Source of the DNA: Oegoconia quadripuncta
Taxonomy: Eukaryota > Arthropoda > Insecta > Lepidoptera > Autostichidae
Assembly: GCA_949316235.1 (NCBI GenBank)
Contig: OX438751.1
Span: 4,178,413-4,242,412, forward strand
Reading direction: 5' to 3'
Length of the DNA: 64,000 bases
This document shows, in pieces, positions 53,730 to 64,000 of the stretch (position 1 is the stretch's first letter; each line of letters begins with the position of its first letter). The notes beneath the pieces were generated by a model, which did no database searches, was not told the origin of the DNA, and worked only from the letters and a program-made list of their open reading frames with translations. The position numbers and the translations under genes are program-made.

Positions 53730-56700
53730 TCACGGTCGACATGTTAAAATAGTGAGGTTTTACATTTTTTAAGCTACTGCTTGTTCAAAAAGCAATTTAG
53801 CCCCGAGAAGAACAAACAAGAAAATCAATTTATATGGGATTATGTTAACTCCATTTTTCACGTTGTAAATTGCTCTCATAGATATATTAAAATTTAAATC
53901 TGTAATTTCCAGATACTTAGTGAGCGGCGCGCCTTTGCTGCGCGCGCGCACGATACACTGCTGGCTTGTACTTGACGCGTCCCGACTGCGGTAAGAGCTG
54001 TTCGTTTGGCGAGCTGTACAGTTGTGGCGCGCGTTCGCTTCTAATGACGTAAAGCCTTGAGATTCTTCCATACTTAGTGGTGCGACCGGTGGGACGCTCT
54101 AAGCGTATTGTTTAACGCTTATTTTAGAGTCGTGCTAATGCTGTAAACTGCGCAAGCGCAAGTATCCTTTTATTGTTACGTGTTCACGCAGCCAGCACGC
54201 ATGGCATAAGCGAGATTTAGAAATCAGCTAAAAGAAATTTAATATATTGCTTCAATGGTCGGAAAGTAAGCAATTATCATTCAGACTGAGGCATGTGTGT
54301 TTTGATAGAGTTTATGTAAAAATAATAAAAAGACACTTATTTTTTTCGACTTCGAGGGCTCTAAATTTTCTTTTGCCAACTGTTTATAAGTTACCAGCCA
54401 AATTTATAAGTTACGTAAAGTTAACTTAATGTCCATATTTTCTTGAAATAAACTAATTTATATTTGTTTTCAAAAGCAAAACAGAAACTTCATATATTCT
54501 GGCCGGTTCAAAATTTCACAAAAGCAACGACAGGCCGTTTGATATTAGCTGTATAACATCTGTATATATTACACACATAGATTAATGACATTTGTAAAAT
54601 ATTACTGCTACATATTTATGTTTCACGACAAAAAGAAATATGTTCAGAAATAAAAAAGTAATATTTTAATTTTTGACAATCCTTTAACGATGCTCACAGT
54701 TCCAATATTTCCGAACGATGTGTGTCAAAGTTATTTTTAACTAATTTTCTAAATCCAGGGCTGAATCAAGGTGAGGCGTTAAAATGTTTGGCCATATGAA
54801 TTACTTTGTGTCTTTTTCACAGTCAAAATATAATAAAGTTGCATATCAAGCGAATACATAACTGCTATGTGAACTGTAATTTGCAGATAACTGATTTGAA
54901 TTTTCAAATCATTTACTCAAATATTTATATCAGAATTGATATAGTCTGACCTGAATTGAAACAGTACGCTTAGAGTGGTCCACTTTTGGCAAATATCAGT
55001 GGCGACTATTTTGTACGGGTCCTGTAAGTTTCGTCACGTTAACTTAGGTCAATGGGTCAAACCACAGTATAGTGTTTACACCGGCGATGAGTGATTATAC
55101 TGCTGTACTGTCTATAATTTAGTGTTATTCCTTGTAAAGATAACTCGAGAGGACACGAGGCATTTTAAACGGCGATGGCTTAATAGATACATTATTTAAT
55201 CTGTAATTTCGACACCATCAATGGTGGAGGGATTTAGCTACAGTAAATTCAAAAATATGGAGCCAACAAATGCCTCTGATCCTTAGAATAGGAACAATTT
55301 TGTCATACATTTCCATTACTACTACGAAAAAAGGAATGCGAGTTACATAAAACACTTTCCTATTCAATAAATAAATAAATTTTTAATTTATAATATTGTT
55401 TATGATTTAAGTATTTATTTAGATAGCGAGGTGAAACTGGAATATAATTATACGGAAAGATTCTTAGTTATACGTGAAATGGTTATAAAATCGCCCGGGG
55501 CCGTAGTCTAGCTTTAATAGTAAAACCGAAATTCACAAGATGTAATTGAGCTTTTAGGAATTATTTTATTTTTGGCACAACTTTGCAGTATATCTTCACA
55601 AATATTAATATATATATTAATTAGAAGCATATTAACCCAAGTTCGATTATGAAATAAATTACTAAGCTAATAAATTAATAACAATAAATAAGGTTCCGGA
55701 ATAATCAACAAGACTTATTTACAGACAACGACAATTTGCATCATAAATACATGTATTTTGAAGTAACTAATTTATTTTATTGCTAAGGGTTTAACTCTGG
55801 CTATTTGTGGCGAGGAACCAGCCTTACTACGGCCCTGGTGTCACCTGAGATTAAGGAGGTTCCATACCATGTGATCTTCTGTGAAGACTGGCCGTGCAAA
55901 GATTGGACATGTTTATGCACAATGAAGTCACTATTTGTACAAACCATTATGTGTAATAATGATAACGAATATTATGTATATGTTTAACTATAATTCTATT
56001 CTACCATAGTAATGTGTATAACATTGTTTGCAAATTGTAATACGAATCAAATTGTTTGTGATGGTGACCTTTATTGTAGCTTGTAACCGAATTTATTTAT
56101 TTGCGAATATTATACTGATTTCTTTTTTGATTTATTTTTAATCTCACGACCCGCATGCATTGGTGATTTCATACAATTCTTTTTCTACAATGTGAGTGTG
56201 TTTTTTATTGAAATTGGATATTGTTCAACGTGGTGCAATACTGAACATTCCAAACATGGTTTGGTGCTTATTATTATAGTAAAATTATTAATAATATTAA
56301 TTGTAGTTTCATTTACATAATACTTGCCTAATCGCTCTCTTGTTTTTCGAAAATTTTTATTCACATCATGACTTAGCACTAAAGGTCACTATTATCAAAA
56401 TTTCTGTTCGTGAGATAACATTTTTGTTAATAAAATCTGAATCATATGGTGTACTTAAAATTTCACAAAAATCGTTTTCATCAATATACAACCAAAAGCT
56501 TAGCTTTCAAAACTAAATCCTACATATTAGTATTGTATATCAAATTATAAAAATGTAAGCGAGTTGTATAACTTAACTTGCATAGGTTTAGGTAACGATT
56601 TATTTTTTAACCATAATAAATTGTTGACAAATTTATTTATATCAAGACAAGGGAAGGCAGCTATGATATATTTGTATAAAGCTTACTATTAAACAAACAA

Positions 56701-57367
56701 TAAGGTATATTCTTGTTAGCTACGTGTTAATGAAAGGTAAAAAAACCCTTAAAATTATGATAGTTTCCGAAACCAAACGTCATTAGACCACAATTAAAAA
56801 AAAAAAACGATTTTGTGAATTCGATACTTTTATTCGACCATTTGTACAAAACAATGTGAAAAAAATATATGTTGAATTACTTAAAGTCAACAATCCAACC
56901 AGGCGTTATTTTGCAGAAATTCCTTCTTATATCTTGTAATAATTAAATCAAAAGCATCGAAATAAATTACCAAGTATTTTTTTTATATTTGCTACAAAAC
57001 TGATAAATTAACACACTGAACTTTAATAACATTAATGATAAAGACTATTTCACCTTTCAGTGTGATACGTGTGCTATATAAATAAGTTTGTCAATAAATA
57101 TCGTTCGATGTATAAGTGTAAGGCGATTATATAGTTAACAGATGATAAAGCACGTTTTGATATGAGATATTTGTACAAGAGTGCGCGACGCAAACGCTGG
57201 ATGTCTATTTTTATAAAGGGGTAAATGTTAGGTGGCTAAAGTGCATAATTAATATTTTATAAATACTTAGCAAATTACTCTTAGGTGCAAAGCGCGACGC
57301 TGGCTAGTACTAAAATCACAACGACGGTAAACTTCAATGCGTGTTGGTTACCTAAATGTTTCCTAAA
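53730..57367. other. Gene-poor AT-rich region downstream of Dlic
   Basis: Includes a LINE 3'-end remnant (53750-53830), many TAAATAAA motifs and small open frames of 60 codons or less, for example 55805-55987, which has no recognisable motif. Part may be a long Dlic 3' UTR. No supported gene. Confidence 0.5.
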
Positions 57368-57650
57368 GGTCGTCTGTATGGTGTAGTGGTTACAAACTCT
57401 GACCACTATACCAAATGGTCGCGGGTTCGAATCCCGCTAGGGGCATATGTTTGTGTGATGTGATGAATACTGACATATGTACTCGAGTTATGGATGTTTT
57501 CATTTATAATAAGTATTTATTTACAAAAAAAATGTATTTATGTAGTATATCAACCATCTGGTATCCACAACACAAGCCTATAGTTGCTTTCTGTGGAACT
57601 AGATGGCGCTGCTTGTATGTCCAAGGACATTTATTATTATTATAAATGAA
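57368..57650 (+). mobile_element. tRNA-derived SINE, family A, near complete
   Basis: GTCTGTATGGTGTAGTGGTT (box A) and GTCGCGGGTTCGAATCCCGC (box B), body GTGATGTGATGAATACTGAC with a small duplication (TGTGATGTGATG), tail AACTAGATGGCGCTGCTTGT. Confidence 0.88.
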
Positions 57651-58118
57651 GCATTTGGGTGTTTTTCGCTATCATTGGTTTACGTACTTCAACGTAGTTT
57701 CAGTACTTTTATACAATGTGTAGTTTAGCCAGCGGTCTAGCTTTGCCGAAAACACGACTCGACCAGTAACGAGGCAGCTGAGAGATTACTATGCATATAT
57801 GTAAACGAACCGATAATTGAATGAATTAATGAAATAGGGAGATATATGCCAAGTTAATTAAACTAAAGTTAAGTGAGTGAGACGTACGATTTGTTGAATA
57901 CAAGCGAAGGAACAGGGAAGCGGATAGCTGAAGTTTGCCTAAACTTTATAACGTTATGGCCATACGCCCTTATAGTGAGGGCACGCAATGGGACGCAAAT
58001 AGATCGATTGTTATCGTACAAGCTATGGGTGGAACCAAATTAGCTTGATCTATCCGGAACTTTGCAGTTCCGACAGTTCAAGTTACAATGGGGAATACTC
58101 TACCATTTGTTAACTGCT

Positions 58119-58337
58119 ATGTTTATAGGCATCAAGACTTTTGCTATTTATTTGACACGATATTTTAAATTGTTTAAGGTAAATAAATATGAATATAAAG
58201 TATGGATCACATATTTAAGTGTTACGCTCATTTTATTTTCTACTTTTTATTATGTACTAGTCAAAATATCAGTTGGATTTGTTAACTTAATTACTTTTCT
58301 TTCTGTGATAGATAACATTTTATATAGAACAAAATAA
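58119..58337 (+). CDS. Small hydrophobic ORF, unproven
   Basis: 72 codons from the first ATG, MFIGIKTFAIYLTRYFKLFK, with two hydrophobic stretches (VWITYLSVTLILFSTFYYVL and ISVGFVNLITFLSVI) before the stop. No family recognised, no splice context. AT-rich DNA readily gives such Phe/Ile/Leu-rich frames by chance. Reported only because it resembles a two-helix membrane fragment. Confidence 0.12.
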   Translation: MFIGIKTFAIYLTRYFKLFKVNKYEYKVWITYLSVTLILFSTFYYVLVKISVGFVNLITFLSVIDNILYRTK

Positions 58338-58615
58338 TGATCCGAATATACTTCAATATACCTACTATGTATTAGCCACATAACACCCTCAAATAGGCAG
58401 AAATTTGGGCTTCATCCCACTAGTCATACCAATTATGTCTCACTGTAAGATTATTGAGAGACAAATCTTGAAATATGACAATAATTTTACGTGTGAACAG
58501 GGCTTGAAATATCAGTAGCTTCGCGCGGTCCGCTACACTACTTGTGGTACCGGTATTTCAAACCGGTCCTAGCACCGGTATTATACTACTATTACAATCA
58601 CCAAACATCTATAAT

Positions 58616-58803
58616 ATATCTAAATCTGCCGCCAAGCAGCAATGTTAATAGCATTGTTGTGTTCCGGTTGTCAGAGATAAGATAGCGAGTCCCCCAAATA
58701 TGTTGGGGTTTCCGGGACAGTACGCTTCCACCTTCGACCTCATCTTCACTTAACATCAGGTGTGAATGAGGTCAAGTACGAACCCGTCGTGCATAAAAAA
58801 AAA
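58616..58803 (+). mobile_element. tRNA-derived SINE, family B, 5'-truncated
   Basis: ATCTAAATCTGCCGCCAAGC, AATGTTAATAGCATTGTTGT, TATGTTGGGGTTTCCGGGAC, CAGGTGTGAATGAGGTCAAG and an A-run. Confidence 0.8.
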
Positions 58804-59697
58804 CATGCCACTTGATGACCTACCTCCTCTGTTTCTACAGAGTGTAGCGCGAATTACTAACAGATACCGTACAGATATTATTACTGGTACTTGAAAGTAC
58901 AGGTGTGTCGGTACCCTAATAGAAAATACCGGTATTTATTGCTTTGTTACCCATATTTTTGGAGAACCGGTTAAATTTCAAGCCCCCTACTGATAAGACA
59001 AATTAAAATACATAAATCTTATAAAATTAAGAAACGACCAGTCCGTGCCTAATGTTTGACCTTTAATAATTAAAGTAATCTTATGGTATTATAGACTAAT
59101 GGAATGCAGCCGAAACTAGCAAATACACTTGTGTGCTCAACTGTTACAAAAAGACATTTTATTTGTTTTAATTTTGTTTACTTAAATCTTGAGTTACTTT
59201 TTAATAAAAATTACAGGCGTATTTTGTATAATAATATTCGAAAAAAAAACTTCTTTGTATCTATTTGGATTTGCATGCGAAGTGCGAGATGAAACGACAT
59301 GTTTAGTTATTCAAACCGATTGTTGCTCTGACCACATTCGCTGCGATGTCTCTGAGAAATATCGACTGGCGAAGCCACATCTTGTCAATTACATTTTCCA
59401 AATACTTCTTTATGCGAAGTTCAGTTTTGTGACCCAAAATGTCTGATCGCATTGTCTGCCAATTTGAAGTTACCTATCGCTGGTCTAATGGCTGTTATGG
59501 TCAACCTTTACGACATACGGGGAGAGACGGGTTGTTCGCATTCTCTTTACTGGTGGGAACCACTTGGCAAAGCCTAGCTAGCTAGCTCTACATAATATAC
59601 AGGAGTAGCGCCTTGAAAGGCTACTGTCATCGTTCAGGCTAGTGCTTCATCTATTAATGTCCAAACTCTGAATCTAGTTCATAACCGCACAGTTTTA

Positions 59698-60010
59698 ACT
59701 GCCTTCGTGGCCCAACGTATACAACACAGGGTTTGCGAGTTCGATCCCCAACGGGGTACATGTTTAGTACTCGGTTTGGTCGGTGATAGAGCATTTTAAA
59801 AGTCCGCCTGGCTAGCTACCACCGCCTTATCTAAGTCTGTCGCCAAACAGCAATTGTTAATAGCATTGTTGTGTTCCAGTTGTCAAAGATAAGCTAGACC
59901 ATTCCCCAAATAAGATGGGAATTACGATTCAGTAGGTACCTACGCTTCCACCTTCGCCTCATTTTCACTTAACATCATTTAAGTGCTAATCCCTTGTGCA
60001 TAAAAAAAAG
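59698..60010 (+). mobile_element. tRNA-derived SINE, family B, diverged
   Basis: Head CTGCCTTCGTGGCCCAACGT and GCGAGTTCGATCCCCAACGG with part of the anticodon-side missing, body TCGCCAAACAGCAATTGTTA, A-run at 60001. Confidence 0.75.
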
Positions 60011-61980
60011 GTCAACTTCTGCTCTATGCTAACGATACGCTTTAAAGCCTGGGATAAGGTTATCCACCGGAAACTTTGAAGATTGCCACCTGCCACTCCG
60101 CCAGCGACTTGTTGTCATGTTGAGCTACAAAAGTCGTTATTCCTCGCGACTACAGGTCAGAATACAAGTTAGAATGAGAATGCCAATTCCTGTGAAATAC
60201 ATGTCTGCAATAGGTACAAAACGGCCATCTTTAATGATTCAATTTGAGAGCTGCAGTGTTTCAAGATGTATAGAAAATTTAAGAATTCATGAACAGTGCA
60301 AACTTGATCTGGATAACAATTTTCAAAGTTAGTGTATTGCGTTTAAAACTCAGAAAATGTTCTTCAATCTATGATATCAGAAATTGAAATTAAAATATCT
60401 GTAGTAACACATTCGAATCTCTAAAATTGGTGCATGTTACCAATTGGTAATTCATTCGAAGACTGCAGTTCAATAAAATAAATTACACTACACTATATAG
60501 GATGGCCGTAGTGCAATTCACCTGTTCTTGGCCTAGAGTCTAGTTATTTGACAAACCGCACGTAAACTCGCATGAGTATGGTCACAGCTCAATATTGTGT
60601 TACAGCATTGCAAATGGATCCACCCATTTGCTCGTCTGTTACAAAATGTTGAGCAGATAAAGATGCCATTTTTGGTTGTAATTTTTACAGTTGAAACAAG
60701 CTCTAAAGGCTTAGTGATTTATTATTAGATTCTCAATAATTATTTAGTTTTGTTACGCTTCGCAATAGGGTAGACAATATAATATTTATAATAAACCTTT
60801 TAGTTGTTAAATATTATTTAAATTGAATATTACTAATTATTATTAGGCGATAGTCGGAATGACTAAAATCTATCGATTTATATTGAGTGTAAGTAACAAA
60901 ATATTATATAAAAAAATTGAATACAAAATGGAACAGTGGTCATCCGTAATATTTTGATGGTCTAACTATACTGATACGTTTCACGATCAATATTTAAATT
61001 ATTTACTTCTACAGCTTAGTGCATTATTCACTGAATTGTTGATACTATTTTTAAACTTTGTAATCCCATTATAACATTTTCAACTGCGCATAGGAATATT
61101 TATCAGCTTTTGTTATTTCTGTGTAAGGAACAATGGTTGGTTGTATTGATGATTGATTCTAAAATTAGATTTTTTTTCCAACTTTCAACTAAAGAGTTGT
61201 CGATCTAGTACCTATCAAATCTCATTTCAGTTTTGTGTATTTTTTTTTTTGGAATTGCAATATGTATTGTATCCCATCGCAATTGAAGACATTCAGGGAA
61301 AGAATATTACAAAGTAATTTTAGCTTGTCAATTATTGCAAACTAAAATTTCGCTATTCTAATAAATTTTTGCTATATTGGCAGGCTATGGATATAAGTGA
61401 AATCAGTCGATCTTTCCCTGTAGTCTTCATATATGATCACCAAGAAACTTGTAAGAAATGAAGGCAACACTCAGAACTATTTTTCGTAACTGAATACTAA
61501 TATGCGACCGGCATGTCTCATAAACCTTCGTATATATTGCAAGAGAAGTCAGTCTATAACCCGTGCCCAAGACTTTCTAACTCCATCTTTGACTCAGTAT
61601 ACTGATTAATACGCGAAAATCCTTTCTTTCGCGCCCTATTCAGTTATTCTTAGTGTTGCCTCCAATGACTACGAACTGGACTAATAGACCTAGCCCAGAA
61701 ATAAAACCTAAAGCAGCATACACTCTCCTCTGTAACTTTAAAGTCGTTACAGAGGGCATGTAGTGTTAATTTGTATTTACTTATTGTAGCCGGCATAAAA
61801 TTAATATTTTAAGTTTATTGGCGACACTGTACAGAGAGTTATTACAATAAATTAGCACGGAAACTGTTCTGATCAATATTGTTTTCTTTCATTATCCGCA
61901 AGAGAGCCCGTGGAGTACATCCCATCCAAATTGACAGCATTGAAGTTTTTTTACACAACATTTCAATCACATCTAATGTT
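60011..61980. other. AT-rich intergenic region, no gene
   Basis: The only frame of note (60117-60332) has no ATG with good context and no motif. Nothing else seen on either strand. Confidence 0.5.
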
Positions 61981-61982
61981 GT

Positions 61983-62165
61983 GTGATGATGAGGCCGAAG
62001 GTGGAGGCGTGCTCACCCAGAACTCCCAACTTATATGGGGGGAAAGTCTTATCTCGAAACAGCGGGACCACACGAATGCTATCAACATAGTTGCTTGTCG
62101 TCAGTCAGGCAGACGTTAAAAAATGCCCTACCGTGACCCACACCGAGTACCTAATAAACATTTAT
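61983..62165 (-). mobile_element. tRNA-derived SINE, family B, antisense, old
   Basis: GTGATGATGAGGCCGAAGGT, AAAATGCCCTACCGTGACCC and ACCGAGTACCTAATAAACAT are inverse family-B body motifs, strongly diverged. Confidence 0.6.
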
Positions 62166-62924
62166 AATAATAAACCGTCGTCGTAGAGGCGCTTTTACGT
62201 TAAGTCTCGCCCAACGTCTTCATTTGACCCAAGTGTAAAAAAAAATTTTTAGTGTAATCTGGTTGCCCCCACCGGCAGTAATTTTCACATGTCACTAACA
62301 TAAATGTGAAAGTTTATAAGTTTGTTGCCCAACGATTTCCTATTCCCTTGAGTAGCAACACACATAAATTAAATAATATTCTATCTAGAATGTATAAACG
62401 CTAATATTTTTGAAAGCATCAGGTAGATCCTCCTGTCTTCTCAGACTTTTGGTCATTGATTGACTGTCATGCATGTCAGTTTAGTTTTCTCGTTTAGGCT
62501 GATAGATTTATTGCCAAGCCAAATTAAAAAAAAATCTGTCATGTGACATGACATATGTCACCCTTTGTAAGTGTGTGTAGGGTGACAAACGCAAAACGTA
62601 GGGCTGGCAAAAATGTAGTCGATTCGATTTAAGCGATTATGTTATATTGCAGATAACGATAAATTAGCACCGGAATTTATAATTTGGACTGTTGGATGAC
62701 TATCATAATACGGTATTTGCTACAATGGACCTGGTGGCGCTGGTATCGCCGAAAAATGGCGCAGTGATGTTAAATGTTAAGTCTGCACATTGAAAATTAC
62801 GATTCATATTGCTACCAGCCGTCAAAGGAGACGGACCACCACTTACCTATTATCATCGACTCTGATTACCTATTATCATCGACGCTAGGAAGAATTCGGT
62901 GAATCGTTATTCTTCTTATCTTAA

Positions 62925-62956
62925 TCTTGAGAACGGTTTATTACTACGGGCCTGAG
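62925..62956. mobile_element. MITE family 1 terminal fragment
   Basis: CTTGAGAACGGTTTATTACT then ACGGGCCTGAG is the family-1 terminal repeat alone. Confidence 0.5.
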
Positions 62957-63179
62957 ACTGATGTATGCTGTCGAAGATTTTAGCACGGTGGCGGTCACTT
63001 CTAATAAAATCGATTTTAATATTTAAGCCATATTTGTTGTCCTCTTCTGTATTTCCATCCTTTACATATTAGGCCACCGCTTCCGTAATGCTCTAATAAC
63101 CTGATTCTCCTTATTTAGTATTCTAAAATGGTCACATAAAGTTCTTAGACCTAAATGTATTAGATTAACCTAAAATCGC

Positions 63180-63245
63180 TCCGGAAATCTATGGGGGAGG
63201 CAGTATTCAGCAGAGGCCGTCCTATGGCTGATATTATGAGGATGA
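63180..63245. repeat. 'CATCATATCAGCCG' repeat fragment, inverse
   Basis: TATGGGGGAGGCAGTATTCA, GCAGAGGCCGTCCTATGGCT, GATATTATGAGGATGA; inverse of the family at 41350. Confidence 0.55.
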
Positions 63246-63682
63246 ACCCAAAATCGTTGTTTCGTTGTCGCTTTTTACCGATTTATAATCGATTAAGTTA
63301 TTCGATTCACTAAAATAGAGATCGAGTCACATAGAGATACTCGCATCCCTAGCTACTAATTTCTTCAGGGACTTTGTGTACCTACGTGCATTGTTCACGA
63401 CTGTGTGTGTTTCGTTTCGCGATTTTGTTGGTGGAGGCAGGACGTTTGTGTTATCTTGATAGTTCATTTTTAGTTTGTAAATCGTATTCCAATTTACAAT
63501 CAAAGCAGTAGGTTTAATAACAAACAAACCGAGTGAACTAAAAGTATCGCGTTGAGTTCATAAACCAGCACTGTGATAGTGAATAACGTAATTATCTATT
63601 TATAGTTTTTTTCTCATTTAGTGCCCAGTGAAATTATTGGTGTTATGATCGATATTTGGCTTTGAAAGTGGCGGGCGTTGAT

Positions 63683-63959
63683 ATGGGGCAGAGTCCTAGC
63701 TCCGTGAGGAGCAAGGGGAGCCGACAGAGGTCGTTCAGGGGATTTGTCAGGCGGAGCAAGATGAATAAATCTAGCCTAAGCCACACATTCAGTTTGCCGC
63801 CTTCGGAAGAGTACCCTGAACTGATGAACGTGAACACAGCAACTGAGGAGCAGCTCATGACCCTGCCGGGGGTGAACAGGCAGCTGGCACGGGAAATAGT
63901 GCGGCATCGTCAAATGATCGGACGATTCAAACGAGTAGACGACCTCGCTCTCGTCTCAG
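63683..63959 (+). CDS. EEPD1: EEPD1-like protein, first coding exon (partial gene)
   Basis: Endonuclease/exonuclease/phosphatase family domain-containing protein 1. Starts MGQSPSSVRSKG: Gly2 and Ser6 fit the N-myristoylation consensus, as in vertebrate EEPD1, followed by a basic stretch (RQRSFRGFVRRSK). Residues about 49-92 form a helix-hairpin-helix DNA-binding motif: VNTATEEQLMTLPGVNRQLA, REIVRHRQMIGRFKRVDDLA, LVSG. LPGV is the hairpin. The donor GTAAC at 63960 cuts a Gly codon (phase 1); the EEP nuclease domain would lie in later exons beyond the window. The ATG is preceded by about 400 bp of probable 5' UTR/promoter. Vertebrate EEPD1 is linked to replication-fork restart and cholesterol transport; the insect role is not clear to me. 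Confidence 0.9.
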
Positions 63960-64000
63960 GTAACTACATGAACTGTACTGTCATTGTGTTAGGCAATTGG

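Noticed and set aside
60117..60332. Possible exon with a CTACAG/GTCAG-like splice pattern near 60160
   Set aside because: The frame shows no recognisable family and no partner exons were found on either side.

Overview
This is a eukaryotic, intron-rich, AT-rich window. It most probably comes from a moth or butterfly (Lepidoptera). The inference rests on insect-type proteins (Lgd, Dlic) split into small exons with GT-AG introns, a high density of tRNA-derived SINEs, fold-back MITEs, RTE-type and CR1/L2-type LINE remains, and long CA/TG microsatellites. There is no bacterial, phage or CRISPR content. I ran no database searches; homology calls are from recognition of family motifs.

Three conserved genes are present. 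(1) Minus strand, 32909 down to 1: the lethal giant discs / CC2D1 orthologue, 13 coding exons visible, with four DM14 repeats and most of the C2 domain; its 3' end lies beyond base 1. (2) Plus strand, 33785-52976: cytoplasmic dynein light intermediate chain (Dlic), complete in 8 coding exons, 462 codons plus stop. The start codons of genes 1 and 2 lie head to head, 875 bp apart, which suggests a shared promoter region. (3) Plus strand, 63683-63959: the first coding exon of an EEPD1-like protein with an N-myristoylation-type start and helix-hairpin-helix motif; the rest lies beyond the window. For genes 1 and 2 every exon-exon phase was checked by hand and is consistent.

The most unusual locus is nested, antisense, in the 15.9-kb intron 5 of lgd: an intact, intronless ORF of 1191 codons (22243-25818, +). 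It begins with a retroviral-type aspartic protease (retropepsin) domain with an intact DTG triad. No reverse transcriptase, integrase or LTR follows. The domain continues into about 1000 residues of internally repeated, Gln/Asn-rich sequence, two basic LPDGTR-containing motifs, three SUMO-interaction-like hydrophobic clusters, and a C-terminal array of eight psi-K-x-E/D SUMO-acceptor-like sites. It looks like a domesticated retrotransposon protease rebuilt into a nuclear, SUMO-pathway-linked protein; that function is inference. The same intron holds an apparently intact CR1/L2-like LINE (14692 to about 19600, -) with two full ORFs and a pentanucleotide tail.

The rest is introns and intergenic DNA filled with mobile-element debris: three tRNA-derived SINE families, several MITE families (including an 826-bp fold-back element at 38822-39647 and one with long G runs at 49625-50211), RTE 3' ends, and microsatellites. 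Just after the Dlic stop codon the C-terminal coding segment, stop included, is repeated three more times in tandem. Between about 53.6 and 63.3 kb no convincing protein gene was found.
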